Below, one piece after another: positions 30,587-39,390 of a stretch of 64,000 nt of DNA. Source of the stretch: Adiantum capillus-veneris (Eukaryota > Streptophyta > Polypodiopsida > Polypodiales > Pteridaceae). Every line of letters begins with the position of its first letter. The first letter of the stretch is position 1. Under the pieces are notes generated by a model. That model did not search any database, had not been told where the DNA came from, and saw only the letters and a list, made by a program, of their open reading frames with translations. Made by a program: the position numbers and the translations under genes. The DNA is taken from NCBI GenBank assembly GCA_014529385.2, contig CM043963.1, positions 100,371,412 through 100,435,411 on the forward strand, in the 5' to 3' direction.

Positions 30587-33500
30587 GCATTCCTTAACGG
30601 AGAGCTACGAACGGGATTACCACAGTTTGCGCAACCAAATAGGCCTGACTCGATTATGATTGATGAGGAAAATCATGTGCAATCACTTGACTTAGATGGA
30701 CACGAGTCTGTGATTGAGGTACCCATTAACGAATTAGGGCAGTATTTTGAAGGCGACGAGTCTAATGCGACCCTACCTATCACTACCAAGGGATTAACTA
30801 TAAAGGGAATTCTTGATGGTGGTGCGGGAGTTAGCATCGTTACAAAAGATTGTTGGGAATCCATGGGAAAACCCCGCCTCAGTGTTACTAACATTGTGGT
30901 AAAGATGGCAAATGGTACCATAGCCAAACCTATGGGGATGCTCAAGGATCTTAAGATCAAAGTTCTAGGACACAAGGTACAACATACGTTCATTGTAATG
31001 GATTTCTCTAAACACCTTATGTCATATGAAATGATTTTAGGACGACCATTCATGAGGGAAGCACAAATGGTTCATGATTGGTCTAAAAATCATGTCTATT
31101 TGCAATTCCAAGACTCTGTCCTTAGAGTGGATTTGGTGACTGGTAAGGTACACCCCTTAGGGAGTAAAACCATTATTGATCATCGCTCTGACACCACAGT
31201 TCACTCGGCCCCACTACAATATTGTTACACTTGTAAGAAGGATACAGACATTGGCCAAGATTCTCCTTACATGGATGTGTTACCAGGTATGACGGAATTA
31301 GACAACGTAGACTGGGTACACCTAGCTGCAACCATAGATACTTGGGGAAATAGAGGAACCACTTGGGTCACACCAGAGGGAGGAGAGGTACCACAAATTG
31401 CACCTCTGAACATGATAAGTTCCATACATGCATCTTCTAAGGGCAAGGCAATTGTGGACCAATCTGACAGTGACACCGATAGCTCAATAGAAGACTTTGA
31501 CCAACACGACTTGGACACTGACTCCCAGAGTGAAACGGATTCTGAATCTCATGAATTAGAGAGTGGAGCAAGTTCAGAGTCAAAACATTCGGAAGGACCG
31601 AGCACATCAACCGATGATAGCTCCCCCGAGAGTGAAGAGGACACCAACGAGGACTCCTTTAGTGAGCCAGATCTAAATGCAAATCAAAAGCAGGTCTCAA
31701 ATAGGAAAAAGAAAAACCTTAAGTGGCGTCGATATCGAGCCAATGTACGTGCTAGGATAAAAAAGAAGAGATCCTCAGCAGAATGGCTCAGTTATATAGG
31801 GGCATGTGATGCTCATCGTAAATTGGTAGACAATTGGGGTGAATATCTCCAAAATGTTATGTGGTGTAGACCACGACCCCATGACATAGCCCAATTAGAG
31901 ATCATAGACAAGCCAAAGTTGAGCCGCACTGCAAGGAGGCGTCAAAACCAAGAGTTAGCTCGACAACACAAGAAAGCAGAAATGGAAGCACAAACCAAAG
32001 CACAACCAGAATCCACAGACTTGCATCCTGCACCAGAACATTTCAAATCTTACACCACAGGGGAAGCAAAGGTTGTGTACACAAAAGCCCAAAGAATACC
32101 TATCGATGGGAATAATGGAATCTATGATGGTCCGGCAATAGTTAAAGAAATAGAATTAGCTAACCCCGGTGAAGAATCAAAACCTGTTTTTATTGCCCAA
32201 GACCTCACAGAAGTTGAAGAGGCGGTCCTCAAAGAGCTTCTCAAGGAATTCAAGGACGTATTCGCTTGGACATACCATGATATGAAAGGTGTTCCACCGT
32301 CTGTGGTCCAACATACAATCCCTATGATTAGCACTGCAAAGCCCATACAACAAAGACCCTACCCGATGAATCCTAAGTACGCAAAGATCATTCAAGAAGA
32401 ACTAGAAAAGCTTATCAAATGTGGGTTCATATATCCTATTGAACACTCTGAATGGGTGTCTCCAATAGTTATCATGCCAAAAAAGAATGGGAAACTCAGG
32501 GTGTGCGTGGACCTCAAAAAAGTTAATGCAGCTACTAGAAGAGACCATTACCCCCTACCATATTCCGAACATGTACTCGAAAGAGTTGCAGGCAAGGAAG
32601 TTTATAGCTTTCTAGATGGGTACTCAGGCTACAACCAAATCATGATAGCGCTAGAGGACCAAGCTAAAACTGCCTTCATCACAGAATTTGGCGTGTTTGC
32701 ATTTCGTGTGATGGCTTTTGGCTTAACAAATGCCCCTGCTACATTCCAACGATTAATAAACACTGCTTTTAAAGAATATTTGAGAGATTTTTGTGAAGCT
32801 TTCTTAGACGACCTTTGTGTTTACTCTTCTTGGAAGGAACATCTATCATGTTTGCGGAAGGTGTTTGAAAAGTGTAGGTTATATCGTATCTCATTGAACC
32901 CGTTCAAATGCCAATTTTGGGTCAAGCATGGAGTTATTTTAGGGCATATAGTATCCAAGAATGGTATCTCAACCGATGAGAGCAAAATTAAAGTGATTCT
33001 AGAGTTACCACCACCAACCAATTACAAGGGAGTTCAAAGGTTCATGGGACACGTGGGTTATTATCGACGGTTTATTTTATTTTTCGCTGAGATAGCACGT
33101 CCTTTGTACAAGCTTCTCATTGAATTTAAATGGACTGAAGAGTGTGACCAGGCCTATGAACAATTGAAGAAAACACTAGCAAGTGCTCCGATTTTAAGGA
33201 CACCTAACTGGGATGTCATTTTCCATGTGCATATTGATGCATCAAACTTTGCTATTGGGTGTGTTCTCACTCAACCAGGAGAACATAAATTGGACTATCC
33301 CATTAGCTTTGCAAGCCGTCAATTGACCGATGTTGAAAGGAACTGCACCACTACAGAGCGAGAAGGTTTGGCAATGGTTTATGCAGTAAAGAAATTTCGC
33401 TACTACCTTCTGGCAAACAAGTTTGTATTTTATGTGGACCATCAAGCGTTGCTGTATCTGGTAAACAAGCCATGCTCCACAGGAAGAATCACACGATGGT

Positions 33501-34516
33501 TGTTAATTCTTCTGGAGTTTGATTTCACGATTGTAGTGAGACCCGGTAAAAGGCACGTCATGGCTTATCATTTGTCTCGCATACCCAATGGTGAAGCCCC
33601 TACAGGAGTTGATGATGAATTACCCGATACTTCCCTATTCATAGTGGAGACTATGCTTGAATGGAGTGAGAACATTGTTAACTTTTTAGTTAATGGTTTT
33701 CCACCCAAGGAACTTCGTAAGGATATCGCTCGAAGGCTAGTAAAAGAATGTGAACCCTATTGTTTGATTGCCGGAACTCTGTATAGATTAGGCAAGGATG
33801 ATATTCTTAGGCGTTGTGCCCGCGAGGATGAATATTTGTATATCTTGCAAGAAGCACATATGGGCATAGCAGGAGGTCATTTTTCAGGAGACCTGACTGC
33901 TAGAAAGGTGCTGCAATCCGGCTATTGGTGGCCAACTTTATTTAAGGATGCATCACTTTTTGCAAAAGGTTGTGATGAGTGCCAACGTTACAAGACCACA
34001 CATCGCAAAGACAGAATGCCCTTACATCCTATTAAAGTAACCCAACCATTTGAAAAATGGGGCTTAGACTTTGTAGGTCCAATTAGTCCCGCAGCTCGCA
34101 ACACTCAATCTCGATATATTCTAGTTGCTACGGACTATGTAACAAAGTGGGCTGAAGCTAAGGCTTCACAAAAAGCTGACGCGAGGACAACAGCTAAGTT
34201 TCTTTTTGAGAACATTATCACAAGATTTGGTTGCCCTTTTGAAATTGTTAGTGATAATGGTACCCATTTTATAAATGAGGTAATAAGAGAGCTTACCACG
34301 ACCTTTATGATATCCCACCATAAGTCTACACCTTATTACCCGCAAGCTAATGGACAAGCCGAGAGCACCAACAAGACTCTAATCTCTATTTTAACCAAGA
34401 CGGTAGAAGCTCATCGCACTGATTGGGATTTGAAGTTGACATCTGCTCTATGGGCTTATCGTACTGCTTATAAAGTGGCTATTAATTGTACGCCATTCAA
34501 AATGGTATACGGCTAA
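30587..34516 (+). CDS. Element D Pol: protease, RT, RNase H, integrase core
   Basis: The frame continues from Gag past the TGA. The order is protease (ILDGGAGVSIVTKDCW near 30814, EMILGRPFMREAQMVHDW), an acidic Ser-rich linker, RT (PKKNGKLRVCVDLKKVN, FLDGYSGYNQIMIA, AFLDDLCVYS), RNase H (HIDASNFAIGCVLTQ, TEREGLA, YVDHQALL), and integrase with zinc finger (HMGIAGGHF, CDECQRYK) and DDE core (WGLDFVGPI, VSDNGTHF, YYPQANGQAES). RNase H ends HVMAYHLSRI where ADHLSRI is usual, so a catalytic Asp is Tyr. The frame stops at TAA 34514-34516 within YG-(stop)-EAVMPWE, where Gln or similar is expected. This is otherwise a complete Ty3/Gypsy Pol. Confidence 0.9.
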   Translation, partial: AFLNGELRTGLPQFAQPNRPDSIMIDEENHVQSLDLDGHESVIEVPINELGQYFEGDESNATLPITTKGLTIKGILDGGAGVSIVTKDCWESMGKPRLSVTNIVVKMANGTIAKPMGMLKDLKIKVLGHKVQHTFIVMDFSKHLMSYEMILGRPFMREAQMVHDWSKNHVYLQFQDSVLRVDLVTGKVHPLGSKTIIDHRSDTTVHSAPLQYCYTCKKDTDIGQDSPYMDVLPGMTELDNVDWVHLAATIDTWGNRGTTWVTPEGGEVPQIAPLNMISSIHASSKGKAIVDQSDSDTDSSIEDFDQHDLDTDSQSETDSESHELESGASSESKHSEGPSTSTDDSSPESEEDTNEDSFSEPDLNANQKQVSNRKKKNLKWRRYRANVRARIKKKRSSAEWLSYIGACDAHRKLVDNWGEYLQNVMWCRPRPHDIAQLEIIDKPKLSRTARRRQNQELARQHKKAEMEAQTKAQPESTDLHPAPEHFKSYTTGEAKVVYTKAQRIPIDGNNGIYDGPAIVKEIELANPGEESKPVFIAQDLTEVEEAVLKELLKEFKDVFAWTYHDMKGVPPSVVQHTIPMISTAKPIQQRPYPMNPKYAKIIQEELEKLIKCGFIYPIEHSEWVSPIVIMPKKNGKLRVCVDLKKVNAATRRDHYPLPYSEHVLERVAGKEVYSFLDGYSGYNQIMIALEDQAKTAFITEFGVFAFRVMAFGLTNAPATFQRLINTAFKEYLRDFCEAFLDDLCVYSSWKEHLSCLRKVFEKCRLYRISLNPFKCQFWVKHGVILGHIVSKNGISTDESKIKVILELPPPTNYKGVQRFMGHVGYYRRFILFFAEIARPLYKLLIEFKWTEECDQAYEQLKKTLASAPILRTPNWDVIFHVHIDASNFAIGCVLTQPGEHKLDYPISFASRQLTDVERNCTTTEREGLAMVYAVKKFRYYLLANKFVFYVDHQALLYLVNKPCSTGRITRWLLILLEFDFTIVVRPGKRHVMAYHLSRIPNGEAPTGVDDELPDTSLFIVETMLEWSENIVNFLVNGFPPKELRKDIARRLVKECEPYCLIAGTLYRLGKDDILRRCAREDEYLYILQEAHMGIAGGHFSGDLTARKVLQSGYWWPTLFKDASLFAKGCDECQRYKTTHRKDRMPLHPIKVTQPFEKWGLDFVGPISPAARNTQSRYILVATDYVTKWAEAKASQKADARTTAKFLFENIITRFGCPFEIVSDNGTHFINEVIRELTTTFMISHHKSTPYYPQANGQAESTNKTLISILTKTVEAHRTDWDLKLTSALWAYRTAYKVAINCTPFKMVYG

Positions 34517-36274
34517 GAAGCGGTTATGCCTTGGGAGTTTGTTATTCCTAGTCTTAGGGTAGCTTCGCAAGAAGGATGGAATGGTAACCCCTTAACCGAG
34601 TGTTTGTATATCTTAGAAAAACTAGACGAAGAGAGACAGTTGGTTGTGCAAAATGCTCTTGTGGAAAAGGATAGGAGAAAGAAGTGGTTTGATCGCCATG
34701 TGAAGGACAAGGACATCAAAGTTGGTGATAAAGTCCTTATGTATGGAGTACGTAAAGAGAAGAAAAAGTTGAAATATGCTGGTAAAGGACCATATAGAGT
34801 ATGTGAAATTACCCCACAAGGTACCCTTCGTGTGGAAACTCTTGATGGAGTTGAAACCATTGGATTCCTCAATGGGAGTAAATTCAAAAGATATTATGAT
34901 CCTTTAAGCCAAGAAGAACTACGGGCCATTCATCAAAAGAAGGCCGCCAAAGCACAAACCGAGTTAAACAAGATACAAGCTCAAGCTGAGGCTAAGGAGC
35001 GACAACAACGTATAAGACAAAAACGAGAGGCTAACCTTGGAGTCACAAATGCATTCCACGTGGAAATCGAAGAGGATGGGTTGGACTCTGACACACCTCT
35101 ACGATACCCTATTGAGTTAAATAGTGCCTATGGAAAAGTGCTATATAACGCCTTATTGGACACGGGTGCTAAATATAATCTGCTATCCTATGGGGTGTGG
35201 TGTCAGTTAGGGAAGCCACCTCTATCTGAGAGTATTATCCAAGTCAAGGGTGTCAACAAGAAAAAAACTACGGTTTTTGGAATCTGGCACACTTCTGTCA
35301 GTTATGACAATGGGATTGTAGGTCAAGACTTTTTGGTCATGCCTACTGGAACTATGGAGGGTAATATAAACCTAGGCCGCACGTGGATGATAGCCACCAA
35401 ATGCACTATTGATTGGGGGACTGGGGGTGTTACAATGCAAAAACCAACTCTTAGCCCTACCACTCAAGCCATAGTCCCTGAGATATTGCCTAAGGAAAAA
35501 AAACCCAAGACATTGCATGTCCAGGAGGTTGAACCATACGTCCCCATAGCCCAACTCTCTAGAGCTTCAACTGATGTAGTTGAAAGAAAGCTTGAGACAC
35601 ACAAGAACCATCCTAATATAACACAGAAAACATACAAGTGGGTCCCTAAAGCCTCTGTAGTGAGCATGGTTGATGCAAAAAAACGGAAACCTAGTAAGAA
35701 CCGTCCCACTCACTCCAAGAAATGTAAAGAAACGTTGCGTTGGATTCCTAAACGACTATTGGAAGCCCAAGGATACTATGAAAGGAATGATCAAATCTGG
35801 GTGCCCAAACGTAAAGTGTACTCTTACCTGTCACCTAGCCCATGTAAACCCAATCCTGTGGCTCCAAAACAAATTGAAAATCGCGGAAAAGAAAAAATCA
35901 TGGAATGTTACACACCCGATCTAGAGCTAGTTTGGGTACCAAAGAAAGAACGATTTGTTCCACCTAGCTCAGGAACAGGAAAATCAAATGAAGCTTCTTG
36001 CTCTTCATGTAGTTCCTATACGCAAATAGAAGCTTCGACACAACCTCCACCTACCACTGTACATATCCATACAAGCACGAAAGAGTTTGCACCTCCCGGG
36101 GTAAGTTCACCACCTACAACAACGTTGCCAATAAAATCATGGCAGAGTACCTTACCACCCTTGCAACTAGATGAAACGCATAGGGCGGTCGAAAACTATT
36201 GGTTAAAACCTTCACCCATAACAACTTGGAACAATTGGTTTCAAAAGGTGACGACCTCCTTCCAAAAGGTATGA
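34517..36274 (+). CDS. Element D integrase C-terminus, second retropepsin-like domain and W(I/V)PK tail
   Basis: Same frame as Pol. The first 130 aa complete integrase (EAVMPWEFVIPSLRV, WFDRHVKDKDIKVGDKV, GKGPYRVCEI: the GPY/F module). A basic coil follows. At about 35100-35440 there is a second aspartic-protease-like domain: YNALLDTGAKYNLLSYGVW, VGQDFLVMPTG and INLGRTWMIATKCTIDW. The C-terminal 260 aa are low-complexity with YKWVPKASV, LRWIPKRLL, QIWVPKRKV and LVWVPKKER. The DTGA triad is intact. Element B has the same arrangement. What a second protease would cleave is unknown. Confidence 0.75.
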   Translation, partial: EAVMPWEFVIPSLRVASQEGWNGNPLTECLYILEKLDEERQLVVQNALVEKDRRKKWFDRHVKDKDIKVGDKVLMYGVRKEKKKLKYAGKGPYRVCEITPQGTLRVETLDGVETIGFLNGSKFKRYYDPLSQEELRAIHQKKAAKAQTELNKIQAQAEAKERQQRIRQKREANLGVTNAFHVEIEEDGLDSDTPLRYPIELNSAYGKVLYNALLDTGAKYNLLSYGVWCQLGKPPLSESIIQVKGVNKKKTTVFGIWHTSVSYDNGIVGQDFLVMPTGTMEGNINLGRTWMIATKCTIDWGTGGVTMQKPTLSPTTQAIVPEILPKEKKPKTLHVQEVEPYVPIAQLSRASTDVVERKLETHKNHPNITQKTYKWVPKASVVSMVDAKKRKPSKNRPTHSKKCKETLRWIPKRLLEAQGYYERNDQIWVPKRKVYSYLSPSPCKPNPVAPKQIENRGKEKIMECYTPDLELVWVPKKERFVPPSSGTGKSNEASCSSCSSYTQIEASTQPPPTTVHIHTSTKEFAPPGVSSPPTTTLPIKSWQSTLPPLQLDETHRAVENYWLKPSPITTWNNWFQKVTTSFQKV

Positions 36275-36280
36275 TCTACC

Positions 36281-36400
36281 CAAGGAAGGGGGGAGTGTTT
36301 GCTAACATCAATCATTCACTCGCTCCCCTCTCAACCTTCCTCCCTGACCTCTCAATTCCAATCATTAGGGAATGTATATATATAGCCTTATACTCACAAA
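36281..36400 (+). promoter_or_regulatory. Internal polypurine tract and TATA-like box in element D
   Basis: AAGGAAGGGGGGAG (about 36280-36294) closely matches the true 3' polypurine tract at 38188-38200 and is followed by TGTTTGCTAAC, as a real PPT is followed by an LTR start. About 80 bases on, GTATATATATAG (36374-36385) looks like a TATA box. It could be a central PPT, or a buried LTR edge now serving as promoter for the small ORF that follows. Confidence 0.5.
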
Positions 36401-36555
36401 AAACAAAAATAGTAAAGAGCAAGAGCGACTAGCAACGAGAGAGCACCCTATCAGATCTTACATATAAGTCCAAATTCACCGTGTCAATTCAAGCAACACA
36501 CAAAAACAACTCTTATGTTTTAAAGACCTAACCAAATCTATCTGTCTTGTCAGAA

Positions 36556-36977
36556 ATGGCTACTTCACTAGAGGCATGCACTTCTATTTTTTATGAAAGG
36601 TACCTTTGTCTTTTCCTCAAGTGTTCTACGTATGCTACCCTATACTTTCTTGCGAATGGGATTTGATAGAGAGCCTTGCATGTGAGAGAAATTTTGAGGA
36701 GTTAGAATGGTTGATACGTCTATGGCTAACTAGTGATCCCTACCCAGTAGCGAATGTGTCTCCAATGGCACATGCTTATTCTTTTGCACAAGATGAGTAT
36801 CCACGCATCGCGAGGTTCTTGATTAGCATGCTTGCACAAGAGGATGATGAAGAGGAACTAATAGAGACCGAGGAAGACTATGGCCTCACGGACAACGATT
36901 TTATTTATCTAGATGATGAGGATAGAGGCCTAGCCTTAGGGTGGCCACCCGGTTTATATAATATCCTCTTTCCTTGA
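36556..36977 (+). CDS. Element D small acidic ORF
   Basis: An ATG at 36556 (MATSLEACTSIFYE) opens one frame. A second frame, open from about 36606, encodes the main 120 aa ending at 36977 (WDLIESLACERNFEELEWL, ISMLAQEDDEEELIETEEDY). One base change of frame near 36600 would link them. The product is strongly acidic at its C-terminus. There is no similarity I recognise. It lies between the internal polypurine tract and the 3' LTR, the usual place for accessory ORFs. Confidence 0.4.
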
Positions 36978-38187
36978 TTCTAAAAGGGGTGACAGATAGG
37001 TAGGTTAGGGGTCTAGATTGTGTTTTGACTTTGTTTTTAAGGAGTTTTAATTTTTCACACTGACATGCCTCCTAGAGGTATAGTGCCTGTTTTTGGATGT
37101 GTTAGGTAGGACTTATATGGATCTCCATCCACATGGCTGAGGACATCTGCTTCAACGAAATGAGCCACTCCATACCTCCAGGTGTACTACTTTCCATGAT
37201 TCATGTTGGTGGATATGTGTAATTGCTAATGATGATTTTTCATTCTTTGTTTGAGTGCAATAGTTATGATGTTATCTGCCATTATAGATGTATAAATTTT
37301 TCCTTGCTTAAGTTGATTGAACTCTAGTTTAATCTTATGGATGAGCCTGGAGATTAGGAGACCGTGACCTTAGGTTAACTCATTTACTTGACCACTAGGC
37401 CTAGCTAATAAAATTATCCGAGTATTTGAGACCTTAGGAATGTTTTAGGCAGAGAAAAGCTTGCTCACTCAAACAACAAAAAACACTAGTGCAAATACCA
37501 AGGAAATGGAAGCAAAAAAAAAAAACATAAGTGCCACAAATGAAAAATCTTATGCTGGAAGAGAAATCCTGGCTTGAATTGGTACTTCACTCACATGTAT
37601 TGTCTATGGTACTAGAGCCCTAGAGGTTCCCAGTGTGGGCGCTTTTCCTTGAGAGGCAAAAAACCTCGGACATACAAAATAAGCACACACGTCACATGAT
37701 TGTGACCCAAAGTAAAAAAGTATAAAAAAATTAAAAAAATTAAAAAATTAAAAGACTTCCATTGAGCTTATAGTTAACATTTCAAGCTTTTGTTTGCAGT
37801 TGTGAGAGCGAGTTGGCTAATCAAAGCTGAAAAGCATAATTAGGGAATCTTGCATTTAGATAATCTTCTTAGCTTAGCTAGTACTAGAGTAGTTGTTTTA
37901 ACCTTAGTCATAGCTAACTAATTGATAGACTCACCCATAAGCTCAAAACTCTTGATTAATTAATTTACTCAAAGTGCAATTTATTTGTCCTTAATGGCAG
38001 TCTAACATTTCATAAATCTTGCATTTACTCATTTCCACATGTACTTTACATTCCCCTCATGATTTATGGCAATATAATTCCGCTTGCTAAAACAGTGACT
38101 TTGCCTTGCAGATTCAAATCTAGATGCTCTACAACATGGACATACCAAGCTTCAACTCAATAGCTTCCGAGGACGGAATCTACATCA
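36978..38187 (+). other. Element D 3' non-coding spacer
   Basis: About 1.2 kb of AT-rich sequence with no open frame of note. It contains a short A-rich stretch (37690-37760) and no palindrome array. Confidence 0.6.
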
Positions 38188-38782
38188 GGAAGGGGGGCAA
38201 TGTTAACCCTCGTGGCTCACGGATACCCTATCGCCTACGACGGACACTGTAATCGTATTATTTATTTAAGTAGAGTCAGGCACCGGGCTTGTCGGTCCAA
38301 TAGGGAAAGGTAGAGTGATCGCCGATGAGAGGCGCACTCTAACACGAACATGCTAGGGTTAGTTGGCTAAGCATGGGCACCCAAGTGTGAATGGGGTGAG
38401 CTCACATAAAAGCCAATTAAACCTAAAATTGAGTCATTCTCTCATTGTGCAATAGAAGCTGCTCTTGCTCCATCTCCACCTTCTCCTTCACCATCTCCTT
38501 GTGTGTGTGCGTGAGAGAGAGAGAGAGAGAGTGTGAGAGTGTGTGTGCGATCGAGCGTTGCGGCGGCACGACGGCGGCGAGGCGGTTGAGCGCGGCGTAG
38601 CGGCGTCTCCCTCTTCTTCGCGGCGAGGAATCCTCTACGGCAGGAGCATAAGGCGGTGAGTGACACACCATTGCCCTCTTTGAGCTTACTAGTTAAACTA
38701 GTTGTGTTCTTGGAGCCGTCTGCGGCTCATACACGGTGTATCGGCAAGTCCCTTGCTTCGACAGTGCGGCAAGGAGCGCACA
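38188..38782 (+). mobile_element. Element D polypurine tract and 3' LTR
   Basis: AGGAAGGGGGGCAA (38188-38200, approximately) precedes the LTR at 38201-38782 (582 bases, TGTTAACCC...GCGCACA). AACCC at 38783-38787 duplicates 25296-25300, so the insertion boundaries of element D are 25301 and 38782 (13,482 bases). Confidence 0.95.
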
Positions 38783-38787
38783 AACCC

Positions 38788-39222
38788 ATCTGCTAATTGC
38801 AATTTCATTCTAGTAGCTCTTAAAGCTGGTTTTCTCCATTTTTTCCAGATTTCCTTGGTGGCGATAGCAACTCCGGCTCCACTGTCAAGAATAGCCTTGG
38901 AAACTACTACTTGGAATTCTACTGGTAGCGTGGTGTTTAGATCTTCTCCCTCGCAATACTCTCCAACCTTGTTTAAAGGTACTGGCCTAGTATTTAGTTG
39001 AGGCCTGTCCAATTCTCTAATCCCTTCATGAAGCTTTGAGGTGGGGTCTTTTACTCCAAATTTTTCTAGGCATTTTCCTACTATGGTCCACATGTTTGGT
39101 CGTAATCTTAGGAGTTCGGCTAATGTGATTGTGCATGCCACAGGGGTGGACAATAATTCAATCAACCTTTGTGAATACATCACTTTGTTAGAAGAAAGTC
39201 TTTGAGATGGTATTGCTCTCAC
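38788..39222 (-). pseudogene. Element B protease N-terminal half (cut by element D)
   Basis: The minus-strand frame reads PVACTITLAELLRLRPNMW, LNTRPVPLNKVGEYCEGEDL, then KAILDSGAGVAIATKEIWKK with the catalytic DSGA intact, and TRMKLQLADG at the junction. The last residues of this frame come from element D's LTR. The other half resumes at 25295. Element C's 61020-61640 is the uninterrupted counterpart. Confidence 0.85.
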
Positions 39223-39390
39223 CTCAGACTTGGCTTCATACTCTCCTAGGTAAGAGGGTAGAGTTTTCAGCGAGTCTAGTTGGCTGTGCCCCGAACTAAT
39301 TGATCCATGATCTCCCCCTTGTGAATGTATATCAAAGTTTATTTGTGATCTTGCCTCAAATTCTTCAATAGGAGGTAAGATCTCATTTTT

